Source of the DNA: Promicromonospora iranensis
GTDB lineage: Bacteria > Actinomycetota > Actinomycetes > Actinomycetales > Cellulomonadaceae
DNA length: 64,000 bases
Assembly (NCBI RefSeq): GCF_028994805.1
Contig: NZ_JAJQQP010000002.1
Coordinates: forward strand, 62,001 to 126,000
Direction: 5' to 3'
Each line of letters begins with the position of its first letter. Within the stretch, counting starts at the first letter, position 1. Positions 17,694 through 26,893 of the stretch are shown here, piece by piece. The notes beneath the pieces are model-generated. The model had not been told where the DNA came from and did no database searches. It saw only the letters and a program-made list of their open reading frames with translations. The position numbers and the translations under genes were made by a program.

Positions 17694-18740
17694 ATGGCCG
17701 ATGACCAGGGGATCCACGCCGAACCGACCATCACCACCAGGTTCTCGAATGCCTACGGTAAGAGACCGCCGATCTTGCACGTGAAGGTCGATGGTGAACA
17801 GATCGGCCACTGGGACATCGAAGCCAAGGCGGCGGTTCTCGATGATCCCCAACACCAGCAGGCTGCCGAGTATCTCGCGACCATCGAATCCACGGCGCTG
17901 GCGTGGCAGGTCCGTCAGGAGAAGCGGCGGGCGAAGAAGGCGCGGGCCGCGGTCCGCAATGAAGCGGCAGCAGCGGAGCCGATGCGATCGCTGCAAGCGC
18001 CAGTGTCAGCCCCAGCCATGACGCCGATCGTGCCTGAGACTCTCGCACCGAATCCGTTGTGGAGACCTGCCTCGCCGGATCCTGCGCCAGCACTGTCACC
18101 AGTCGACCGCGGCCGCGATCTCTCTTCGAACAAGGCGGGTGCCGGCGTCCGCCAGACAGCCCGCACAAAGTTCCGCGAGGCGCCGTTGGCGAACCTCTTC
18201 AAGCGACTGACCGGACGTTCGACCGGAGGCGACTGGTCTTGGCGTCAGGGCATGCGAGGCGAGCGCGAGGTGGGGCGGGTGCTGGACAAGGCCATCGCCG
18301 GCAGGAAGGGCTGGTTTCTCTTGCACGGCATCACGCGGAACGTGCGCGGCACCGACGTCGACCACCTGCTGATCGGCCCCGGTGGGATCTTCTCGATCAA
18401 CGCGAAGTTCCATCAGGGCAAGGACGTCTGGGTCGGCGAGCACGTCGTGGGAGTTGGCCGGACGCCGACCAAACACGTGGTCAAGGCCCGAGCGGAAGCC
18501 AAGGCGGTCAGGAAGATCCTCCATGCAGCCTGTCCGACGCCGCATCCGGTCACGCCAGTCGTCGTCATCGCGGGGGCCAGCAACTTCTCCCGCGGCGAGA
18601 AGGTACCTGGAGATGTCGTGGTGCTCCCCGTCGCCGAGATTCCCGATTGGCTGAACGCGTTGAGGGAGTCGATGCGGCCGTGGGAGGTCGAGCAGCTTTA
18701 CGACGTCGCCCGTTGGGAACGGACGTGGATAACGTCGTAG
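17694..18740 (+). CDS. NERD-domain (nuclease-related) protein
   Basis: 348 residues from ATG 17694, 35 bases after the helicase. An N-terminal part of about 100 residues (HVKVDGEQIGHWDIEAK) and a charged, then Pro/Ala-rich linker precede the NERD domain (about 185-300). The NERD core reads GTDVDHLLIGPGGIFSINAKF, keeping the Asp and Lys of the restriction-endonuclease-like site, with Asn in place of the usual Glu. No membrane segment is visible. NERD domains are thought to process DNA and often sit with helicases, so pairing with the DUF2075 gene is meaningful, but cleavage activity is inferred. Confidence 0.82.
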   Translation: MADDQGIHAEPTITTRFSNAYGKRPPILHVKVDGEQIGHWDIEAKAAVLDDPQHQQAAEYLATIESTALAWQVRQEKRRAKKARAAVRNEAAAAEPMRSLQAPVSAPAMTPIVPETLAPNPLWRPASPDPAPALSPVDRGRDLSSNKAGAGVRQTARTKFREAPLANLFKRLTGRSTGGDWSWRQGMRGEREVGRVLDKAIAGRKGWFLLHGITRNVRGTDVDHLLIGPGGIFSINAKFHQGKDVWVGEHVVGVGRTPTKHVVKARAEAKAVRKILHAACPTPHPVTPVVVIAGASNFSRGEKVPGDVVVLPVAEIPDWLNALRESMRPWEVEQLYDVARWERTWITS

Positions 18741-18880
18741 CGGATCACGGCGTCATGTTTCTCGCCCCGGTAAGGGCGACGGCTTCGTCCCCTTCGCGGC
18801 CGCCACCGGAGCGGCATACTGCCTGACGTGATCCGCGCGATAGCACTTCCTTTGAGGTGCAAGGTAGGCCCGGCCCAGAT

Positions 18881-19519
18881 CTACGACTCCAGATACCGCA
18901 GAATCGCCTGCACCCGCCGGTTGTACCCGTCCTCGGCCAGCAGCCCGAGCTTGTCGAAGATCGCGTTCGAGTGCTTCTCCACCGCCGACGTCGACACGAA
19001 CAGCACCGAGGCGATCCCCGCATTGGTCCGCCCCTCCGCCATGAGCCCCAGCACCTCCCGCTCCCGCTCGGTCAACATCCCGAGCGGGTGGGACGTGTCC
19101 CGGAACAGCTGCCGCACCACGTCCGGATCCAGCACCAACCCTCCGGCGCGCACCCGCTCCAGCGCGTCGAGGAAGTCGTCCACGCCCATCACCCGGTCCT
19201 TGAGCAGGTAGCCGACGGCGCGCGCGTCGTCGCCCAGCAGCACCTGCGTGAACTCGCGCTCCACGTACTGCGACAGGACGAGGATGCCGACGTCCGGCCA
19301 CCGCTCCCGGATCTGCACCGCCGCCCGCACGCCCTCGTCGGTGTGGGTGGGCGGCATGCGCACGTCCAGCACGACGACGTCGGGCCGCTCGACCTCGAGC
19401 CGCGAGAGCAGTCCCTCCGCGGAGCCGTACGCGGCGACGACGTCGTGGCCCTCGTCGGTCAGGAGGCTGCGGATGCCCTCGCGGAGCAGCGCGGAGTCCT
19501 CGGCGAGCATCACGCGCAC
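18881..19519 (-). CDS. NarL/LuxR-family response regulator
   Basis: 212 residues from ATG 19519. Receiver: AEDSALLREG, phospho-acceptor in VVLDVRMPP, Ser in LVLSQY and Lys in YLLKDRV. LuxR HTH: LTEREREVLGLMAEGRTN to SAVEKHSNAIFDKLGL. It overlaps the end of the kinase gene by ten bases. This matches the actinobacterial receiver type with a TDEG insertion after the MPP. It converges on the NERD gene across 140 bases in which I see no gene. Confidence 0.9.
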   Translation of the reverse strand: MRVMLAEDSALLREGIRSLLTDEGHDVVAAYGSAEGLLSRLEVERPDVVVLDVRMPPTHTDEGVRAAVQIRERWPDVGILVLSQYVEREFTQVLLGDDARAVGYLLKDRVMGVDDFLDALERVRAGGLVLDPDVVRQLFRDTSHPLGMLTEREREVLGLMAEGRTNAGIASVLFVSTSAVEKHSNAIFDKLGLLAEDGYNRRVQAILRYLES

Positions 19520-20736
19520 GGGAGGTTCACCTCGATCCGGGTCGGCCCGCCGGCCGGGCTGTCCACGGCCAGCGTGCCGCCCGCGGCGGCCACCCGCCCG
19601 GCCAGGCCGGCCAGCCCGTGGCCGGGCGAGAGCACGGCACCGCCGACGCCGTTGTCGGTGATGGTGACGTGGACCTCCGGGGCCGGGAGGTCTCGACGAG
19701 CTCGACCCACGGAGACCCGCACCCGCGCCTCACCAGCTCCCGAGTGCTTCGCCACGTTCGTCAGCGCCTCCGCCACCACGTAGTAGATCGTCGTCTCCAC
19801 CGCCGACGGCAGCCGCTCGGGCGACTCCCACTCCAGCACCGTGGGCGGCTCGGCCCGCGACACCAGCTCCGCCAGCACCGGCGCCAGCCCGTGTGTGTCC
19901 AGCGTCGTCGGTCGCACCCGCCACGCGACGTCCCGCAGGTCCGTCACCAGCAGCTCCGCCTCTCGCGCGGCCCGCTCCAGCAACAACGAACCAGAAGACG
20001 AAGCGCCAACGGCCCGCCGCGCCCGGTTCACCAGCAGCCCCAGTGCCACGGCCCGCTGCTGCACGCCGTCGTGCAGGTCCCGCTCGATCCGCCCGCGCTC
20101 CGCATCCAGGGCCGCCAGCAGATCGGCCCGGCTCACCGTCAGCGACTCGACCTCCGCCTCCAGCTGCTCGCTCCGGCTCGGCGCGAGCCACCGCGCGGCG
20201 GCCGAACGGTCCAGCAGGGCCACGCCGATCAGCCCCATCAGGTCCAGGTACAGCAGGATCGCGCCGACCGGCAGCATCCCGAGCAGGTCGGCCGTCGACA
20301 GCCCGTCGCCCTGGAAGGCCTCGTCGACGGTGAGCCGCATGTCGAACAGCCACGACGCCAGCGCCGCGACCACTGCGAACAGCCCGTACGCCAGCAGCCC
20401 CAGCACGAACGTGCCGACCAGGCCCACGCCCACCCGCGCCGCGAGATACCGGGCGGCCCGGGGAGAGGTGAGAACGGCGCCGCGGCCCTTGCCCCACACA
20501 GTCCTTGCTTCGCTGCGGAGCTGTGCGGGGGCCCCGGGATCGGACCAGCCGAGAAAACGCACGGTGCGACGGCGGTGCCAGGCGACCAGGGTGCCCACCG
20601 GGCCGGGCGGCGTCGGGCGGCGAACCAGCGCGACCACCGCCAGCACGAGGTCGAGCGGCCAGGTCACCGCACCGAGCGCGGCGCCCCACAGCATGCGGGC
20701 AGGGGTGCTGCGCCAGACGGCGGGGGCGGGGTCCAC
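19510..20736 (-). CDS. Sensor histidine kinase, HisKA_3 type
   Basis: 408 residues from GTG 20736. Two paired hydrophobic regions lie in the first half. A coiled coil (EQLEAEVESLTVSRADLLAAL) leads to the phosphoacceptor ERIERDLHDGVQQRAVALG-like motif (IERDLHDGVQ). HATPase_c motifs are EALTNVAKHSG, DNGVGGA and GHGLAGLAGRV. The annotated N-terminus starts with VDPAPAVWRS; longer readings run into the divergent dedA region. Around 19688-19712 the coding sequence carries one arm of a GGTCTCGAC-GAGCTCGACC repeat, giving GRARRDLP in the protein. Partner of the overlapping response regulator. Confidence 0.87.
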   Translation of the reverse strand: MDPAPAVWRSTPARMLWGAALGAVTWPLDLVLAVVALVRRPTPPGPVGTLVAWHRRRTVRFLGWSDPGAPAQLRSEARTVWGKGRGAVLTSPRAARYLAARVGVGLVGTFVLGLLAYGLFAVVAALASWLFDMRLTVDEAFQGDGLSTADLLGMLPVGAILLYLDLMGLIGVALLDRSAAARWLAPSRSEQLEAEVESLTVSRADLLAALDAERGRIERDLHDGVQQRAVALGLLVNRARRAVGASSSGSLLLERAAREAELLVTDLRDVAWRVRPTTLDTHGLAPVLAELVSRAEPPTVLEWESPERLPSAVETTIYYVVAEALTNVAKHSGAGEARVRVSVGRARRDLPAPEVHVTITDNGVGGAVLSPGHGLAGLAGRVAAAGGTLAVDSPAGGPTRIEVNLPCA

Positions 20737-20863
20737 CTCGCCAGGATAGGGACGACGCCGGCCGCGCGGACTGCGGAAAACCACACCCCGTGCTGGGGTG
20801 CACCCACCTGGCCAGGGGGAGGACCGCAGTCCGTCGCCGGTTGCCGCCGCATAGCGTAGGGAC

Positions 20864-21517
20864 ATGACGACACACAGCTTCGCCTCGACGGTCGCCGACT
20901 GGGCCATCGGGCTGATGGAGACGCTCGGCGCACCCGGCGCCGGCGTGGCGATCGCCCTGGAGAACCTGTTCCCGCCGCTGCCGAGCGAGGTGATCCTGCC
21001 GCTGGCCGGCTTCACGGCCTCGCAGGGTTCCCTCGTCCTGTGGCACGTCCTGATCTGGACGACGGCGGGCTCCGTGGTCGGCGCCGTCCTCCTCTACGCG
21101 CTGGGGGCGTGGCTCGGTCGCGACCGCCTGCGCGCGATCGTCGACCGCATGCCGCTCGTGCCGCTGGAGGACGTCGACAAGGCCGAGGCCTGGTTCAACC
21201 GGCACGGCGACTGGGCGGTGCTCATCGGCCGGCTCATCCCCATCGTCCGCAGCCTGATCTCCATCCCTGCGGGTGTGGAGCGCATGCCGCTCGGGCGCTT
21301 CCTCGCCTTCACGACGCTCGGCTCCGGTTTCTGGAACACCCTGCTCGTCGGCGCCGGCTACCTGCTGGGGGACCAGTGGCACGTCGTCGAACAGAGCGTC
21401 GGCGTGTTCCAGAGGGTCGTCATCGTGGTGGTCGTGCTGCTGGTCGTCTGGTGGCTCGTGAAGGTGCTGCGCGGCCGCCGCGACCAGGACACGCCCCGGC
21501 ACGTGCGAGAGCGCTGA
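20864..21517 (+). CDS. DedA-family membrane protein
   Basis: 217 residues from ATG 20864. It has the DedA/SNARE-associated signature: ENLFPPLPSEVILPLAG near the N-terminus, a glycine-rich segment, then GRLIPIVRSLISIPAGVERMPLGRF, and a C-terminal hydrophobic helix followed by a basic tail. Proteins of this family act in the cytoplasmic membrane, several as undecaprenyl-phosphate or phospholipid translocases. It is divergent from the histidine kinase gene and converges on the TetR gene with about 10 bases between stops. Confidence 0.9.
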   Translation: MTTHSFASTVADWAIGLMETLGAPGAGVAIALENLFPPLPSEVILPLAGFTASQGSLVLWHVLIWTTAGSVVGAVLLYALGAWLGRDRLRAIVDRMPLVPLEDVDKAEAWFNRHGDWAVLIGRLIPIVRSLISIPAGVERMPLGRFLAFTTLGSGFWNTLLVGAGYLLGDQWHVVEQSVGVFQRVVIVVVVLLVVWWLVKVLRGRRDQDTPRHVRER

Positions 21518-21526
21518 CCAACCGGG

Positions 21527-22153
21527 TCAGCCCGCCGACGTCTCCGTGTGCTGACGCGCCGACACCTCGAGGCCGTCGGCGATCATCTTCAGGGCCTCCT
21601 CGAAGTCCCCGCCGTCCGCCGGCCGCGCGTTCGCGTGCTCGGGGTTCAGCGACGACGTGGTCTCGGGGAGCAGCCCGAACGAGTCCGCGCTCAGACGCTG
21701 CTGCTCGTGGAACGTGTACCCGACGACGAAGTGCATGACGGCCTCCGCGGCGACCCGGGACAGCGAGTCCGGCACGCCGTCGCGCCGGGTGACCGCCATC
21801 AGCTGCGGCTGGACCGGGGAGTCGACGAGGCCCAGCGCCAGCGAGCTCGACACCAGCTCGGCGGCGTCGCGATAGGCGAGAAGGCACTCGCGCAGTCGTG
21901 CGCCCAGCCGGCGGACGGTCTCGGACACGGTCATGTCCTCGACCCGCACGTCCTCCATCGGGCGGAGGATCCGCGCGCTGACCGAGGCGAGCAACGCCTG
22001 CTTGTTCGGGAAGTGCCAGTACAGCGCACTGGCCCGTACCTCGAGAGCCGCGGCGATGTGCCGCATCGTCAGGTCGGGCAGCCCGTACTCGTCCAGGAGG
22101 CGGAGGGCCATCTCGGACACGTCGTCGCGGCTGTGTCTTGGTGATCCGCTCAT
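21527..22153 (-). CDS. bioQ: TetR-family repressor, probable biotin repressor BioQ
   Basis: 208 residues from ATG 22153. The N-terminal HTH reads LTMRHIAAALEVRASALYWHFPNKQALL, the classic TetR pattern; the C-terminal domain has VGYTFHEQQR. It is divergent from bioY across 62 bases that contain two GAAC-N3-GTTC palindromes. These match the TGAAC-N3-GTT(A/C) operator known for corynebacterial and mycobacterial BioQ. Family, partner gene and operator together support BioQ. It would repress the bioY operon and possibly itself when biotin is sufficient. BioQ identity is inferred from context, not from residue-level signatures. Confidence 0.75.
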   Translation of the reverse strand: MSGSPRHSRDDVSEMALRLLDEYGLPDLTMRHIAAALEVRASALYWHFPNKQALLASVSARILRPMEDVRVEDMTVSETVRRLGARLRECLLAYRDAAELVSSSLALGLVDSPVQPQLMAVTRRDGVPDSLSRVAAEAVMHFVVGYTFHEQQRLSADSFGLLPETTSSLNPEHANARPADGGDFEEALKMIADGLEVSARQHTETSAG

Positions 22154-22169
22154 CAGCACAGTATGGTGC

Positions 22170-22198
22170 AGAACGCCGTTCAGGTGAACACCGTTCAG
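22170..22198. promoter_or_regulatory. Two tandem BioQ-type operators
   Basis: GAAC-GCC-GTTC lies at 22171-22181 and GAAC-ACC-GTTC at 22186-22196, 15 bases apart centre to centre. The second extends to the perfect 13-mer TGAACACCGTTCA. They lie between the divergent repressor and bioY starts, so both directions could be controlled. Confidence 0.72.
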
Positions 22199-22215
22199 GA
22201 AGAAGCGAGGGCCAC

Positions 22216-22841
22216 ATGCGAGACGACCAGGGACCACTGCGAAGCGTGCTCGATGCGAGCGATCTCGCCCGCGTCGCCGTCTTCGCCGCCCTCATCGCGG
22301 CCCTCGGCCTGCCGGGCAGCTTCAGCGTCTTCGGTGGTGTGCCGATCACGGCGCAGACCTTCGGCGTCATGCTCGCCGGGGCGATCCTCGGACCGCGGCT
22401 CGGGGCGCTCTCCGTCCTCGCGCTCCTCGCGCTCACCGCGGCCGGCCTCCCTCTGCTGGCCGGCGGGCGCGGCGGCCTCGGCGTCTTCGTCGGACCGTCC
22501 ACCGGCTACCTGTTCGGCTGGATCGCCGGGGCGTTCGTCGTGGGCCTGATCGTGCACTCGGCCGCCCGCAAGCCGACGGCGTGGCGGACCGCGCTCGCCA
22601 TGCTCGTCGGCGGCATCCTCGTGGTCTACGCCTTCGGCATCCCCGTCCAGAGCCTGGTCACCCGGCTGTCGCTCGCCCAGACGGCGCTGGCCAGCCTCGT
22701 GTTCATCCCCGGCGACCTGGTGAAGGCCGTGCTGGCGACGGTCACCGTCTCCACGCTCCTGCGCGCCTACCCCCGCGCGTTCCGGCGGAACTGGCGCTCG
22801 AAGGATCGCGAGGAAGCCGCCGGCACGATCCCGCCGGCCCC

Positions 22842-22845
<4 letters not shown>
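22216..22845 (+). CDS. bioY: Biotin transporter substrate-binding (S) component BioY
   Basis: 209 residues from ATG 22216. Multi-pass membrane protein with BioY hallmarks: VFGGVPITAQTFGVMLAGAILGPRLGALSVLALLALTAAGLP, GPSTGYLFGW and FIPGDLVKAVLA. It binds biotin and works with the ECF module encoded three and four genes downstream (bioM, bioN). First gene of a run of overlapping genes; its TGA overlaps the GTG of the next. Expected to be derepressed by BioQ under biotin limitation. Confidence 0.93.
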
Positions 22846-24057
<1,212 letters not shown>

Positions 24058-24068
<11 letters not shown>

Positions 24069-25185
24069 AGCGGTAGTCATCGCGGCCCGCCGGACGCCGA
24101 TCGGCACCCGCGGGCGCGCCCTCGCTTCCTTGGACGTCGGGCAGCTCACCGCGCCCGTCCTGAGCGCCGTGCGCGCCGACGCGGAGGCCGCGGCCGGGCG
24201 CCGGCTCGCGATCGCCGACGTCGTGCTCGGCAACTGCATGGGCCCGGGCGGCAACCCCGCCCGGGTCGCCGCCCTGGCCGCCGGGCTGGGAGTCGAGGTC
24301 CCCGGCGCGACCGTGGACCGGCAGTGCGGCAGCGGCCTCGCCGCGGTGCTCGACGCCGCGGCGGCGATCCGCGCGGGGGACGACCGCCCGCGGCTCGCCG
24401 GCGGCGTCGAGAGCGCGTCGACGGCTCCGGTCCGGTCCGTGGACGGCGTGCGCTACGACCGTGCCCCGTTCACCCCGCAGGGGTGGCCAGACCCGGACAT
24501 GGTCCGCGCCGCGGAGGACCTGGCCACGGCCGACGGCATCAGCAGGGAACGGCAGGACGCGCACGCCGCGCGCAGCCACCGCCGGGCGCGCGCCGCCCGC
24601 GACGCCGGACGGTTCGCGGCCGAGCTCGTCCCGGTGGCAGGACTGACCGCGGACGACTCCGTCGGGGTCGCCGAACGGTTGCTGTCCCGGCTGCCCGCCC
24701 TGTTCGAGGGCGGCACACTGACCGCTGGGACGGCCACGCGGATCAGCGACGGGGCGGCAGCGGTCGCCGTCGTGCCCCGCGGGCTCGCGGGCCACGCACC
24801 AGGACTCGCGCTCCGGGGGCATGCGGTGGTCGGCTGCGACCCCGCGCTGCCCGGGGTCGGGGCCGCGCCGGCCGTGCGGGCCGCCCTCGACTCCGCCAGG
24901 GTCCACCTTCGCGACGTCGCGGCGTTCGAGATCGTCGAGGCGTTCGCGGCCCAGTCGCTGGCTGTGCTCGGCCGCCTCGGTATCGACGACGACGACGCGC
25001 GCGTGTGCGCCGACGGCGGAGCCCTGGCGCTGGGTCACCCCTGGGGCGCGAGCGGCGCGGTCAGCGTGGTGCGGCTGTTCGGGCGGCTCGTCCGCGCGGG
25101 CGCCCCGGCCGGGACGCTCGGTGTCGCGGCGGCGTCCGTGGGCGGCGGGCTGGGCGTCGCGGCGGTCTTGGAGGTGGTCCGATGA
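24058..25185 (+). CDS. Thiolase-family protein with altered catalytic motifs
   Basis: 375 residues from TTG 24058, overlapping the ligase end by 11 bases. The acyl-accepting Cys is present (VDRQCGSGLAAVLDAA), as is the His motif (GGALALGHPWGASGA). Two usual active-site residues are changed: the NEAF motif reads VEAF (EIVEAFAAQSL), and the C-terminal C-x-GGG motif reads ASVGGGLG, with Ser for the catalytic Cys. The family makes or cleaves beta-ketoacyl-CoA; these changes question ordinary acetyl-CoA acetyltransferase activity. It sits between the acyl-CoA ligase-like gene and bioM, so it may act on the CoA ester made by the former. It could also be an acyl-transfer or hydrolytic variant. Confidence 0.82.
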
Positions 25186-25904
25186 GCGGCGTCGCACCCG
25201 GTACCGCACCCGGTACCGCACCCGGCATCGCGCTCCAGGGTGTCCACGTGCGCCTGGGTGACACGGACGTGCTGCGCGACGTCACGCTCGCGCTGGACGC
25301 GCGGACGATCGCGGTCGTCGGGGAGAACGGGTCGGGCAAGTCGACGCTCGCGCGCCTGCTCAGCGGCCTGGTCGTCGCGGACGACGGCACCGTGCGCGTG
25401 CTGGGTCTGGACCCGGTGCGTCAGGCCGCGGAGCTGCGCCGCCGCGTCGCGGTGATCTTCAGCAACCCGGACGCGCAGATCGTCATGCCGACCGTCGCGG
25501 AGGACGTCGCGTTCTCCCTGCGCACCGAGAAGCTGCCGCGCGCCGAGAAAGCAGAACGGGTCGCTGCCGCGCTCGACCAGTTCGGCCTGGCCGAGCTCGC
25601 CGACCGGTCGTCGCACGACCTGTCCGGTGGCCAGAAGCAGCTGCTCGCGCTGTGCGGCGCGTTCGTCCGGCGCCCGGACCTGGTGGTCGCGGACGAACCG
25701 ACCGCGTACCTGGACGCGCGCAACGCCCGCCGGGTCGCCGACCACCTGCTCGCGGACGCGTCGCACCGGCTCGTGCTGGTCACGCACGACCTGGGGCTCG
25801 CACAGCGCTGCGAGACGGCGGTGCTCGTGCAGGACGGGACGGTGACCGAGGTCGGGGACCCCGCGCAGGTGATCGCCATGTACGAGGCGGGAATCCGATG
25901 GTGA
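25182..25904 (+). CDS. bioM: Biotin ECF transporter ATPase BioM
   Basis: 240 residues from ATG 25182, which overlaps the thiolase stop by four bases. ABC motifs: Walker A VVGENGSGKST (about 47-54), Q-loop IFSNPDAQIV, signature HDLSGGQKQLL, Walker B LVVADEPTAYLD and the His switch VLVTHD. The N-terminus has a Pro-Gly-Thr-Ala repeat (PGTAPGTAPG) from a 12-base DNA repeat. It powers biotin uptake with BioN and BioY. Confidence 0.9.
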   Translation: MSGVAPGTAPGTAPGIALQGVHVRLGDTDVLRDVTLALDARTIAVVGENGSGKSTLARLLSGLVVADDGTVRVLGLDPVRQAAELRRRVAVIFSNPDAQIVMPTVAEDVAFSLRTEKLPRAEKAERVAAALDQFGLAELADRSSHDLSGGQKQLLALCGAFVRRPDLVVADEPTAYLDARNARRVADHLLADASHRLVLVTHDLGLAQRCETAVLVQDGTVTEVGDPAQVIAMYEAGIRW

Positions 25905-25908
25905 CCCG

Positions 25909-26505
25909 ATGGTGACCCTGTACCGGCCAGGGGACGGTCCGTGGCACCGGCTGCGGGCCGGGCCGAAGACGGCCCTCCTCCTGCTGATCGTGCTCGGCGT
26001 GTGCCTGCTCCCGGCGACCTGGTGGGCGGCCGCGGTCATGGCCGGCGTCTGCCTCGCGTGCTACGCGATCCGGGGCGCGGGGATGCGTGAGCTCGGCCGC
26101 CAGCTCGTGACGGTCCGCTGGATCGTCGGCCTGACCCTTGTCGGCCAGCTGGTCTTCCTCGGCCCGGAGAGCGCCGCGGCGAACACCACGCGCGTCGCCG
26201 TCGCCTGTGCGCTCGCCGCGCTGCTCGCGCTGACGACCCCGGCGACCGCGCTGCTGGAGACGATCGAGCGGGCGATGCAGCCGCTCGCGTGGTTGCGGAT
26301 CGACCCGCAGCGTGCGGCCCTGACGCTGTCCGTGACGCTGAGCACGCTGCCGGTGCTCGCGGGCCTGGCCCGTGACGTGCGCGAGGCGCAGCGTGCCCGC
26401 GGAGGGGGACGAAGCCTGCGCCACTTCGCCATGCCGTTCCTGGTCATGGCGCTCAAGCACGCGGACCAGCTCGGCGAGGCCCTCGCCGCACGCGGCGTGC
26501 GATGA
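25909..26505 (+). CDS. bioN: Biotin ECF transporter transmembrane (T) component BioN
   Basis: 198 residues from ATG 25909, four bases after bioM; an ATG at 25898 hits a stop after five codons. Several membrane helices are followed by two Ala-Arg-Gly coupling motifs (EAQRARGGG and ALAARG), the signature by which EcfT proteins contact the ATPase. Length and order (S component, ATPase, T component) match bioYMN operons except for the two inserted enzyme genes. Confidence 0.9.
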   Translation: MVTLYRPGDGPWHRLRAGPKTALLLLIVLGVCLLPATWWAAAVMAGVCLACYAIRGAGMRELGRQLVTVRWIVGLTLVGQLVFLGPESAAANTTRVAVACALAALLALTTPATALLETIERAMQPLAWLRIDPQRAALTLSVTLSTLPVLAGLARDVREAQRARGGGRSLRHFAMPFLVMALKHADQLGEALAARGVR

Positions 26506-26816
26506 GGCCGGTGGTGCTCGGCCCCACGGTCGACGAGCAGACCAGGTGCGTCCACTACCGGACGCCGCTGGACGTCATCGCTATCCGGTTCGCCTGCTGC
26601 GGCCGGTACTACCCGTGTCATCTGTGCCATGAGCAGACCGCCGACCATCCGTCGCTGCCCTGGCCGGCCGGGGCGGACGACGAGCGGGCGGTGCTGTGCG
26701 GCGTGTGCTGGACGGAGCTGACCGTCGCGGAGTACCGGGGTTCCGGGCGGTGCCCGGCCTGCGCCGCCGCGTTCAACCCGCGCTGTGCCCTCCACTCCTC
26801 GATCTACTTCGGGTAG
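26502..26816 (+). CDS. CHY-type zinc-finger protein
   Basis: 104 residues from ATG 26502, overlapping the bioN stop by four bases, so it belongs to the same translated run. The Cys/His pattern is dense: CVHY near residue 26, ACCGRYYPCHLCHEQ, CGVCW, CPAC and CALH. These fit the CHY zinc finger fold with several zinc sites. The molecular role is unknown. Why it ends a biotin operon is not explained. Confidence 0.85.
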   Translation: MRPVVLGPTVDEQTRCVHYRTPLDVIAIRFACCGRYYPCHLCHEQTADHPSLPWPAGADDERAVLCGVCWTELTVAEYRGSGRCPACAAAFNPRCALHSSIYFG

Positions 26817-26893
26817 CGCACGCTCCGGCAGGCGGGTGCACAGGCCGGGTAACACGGTGACGTCCTGTCCGCCGACCTGACAGAGTCGTCCCC

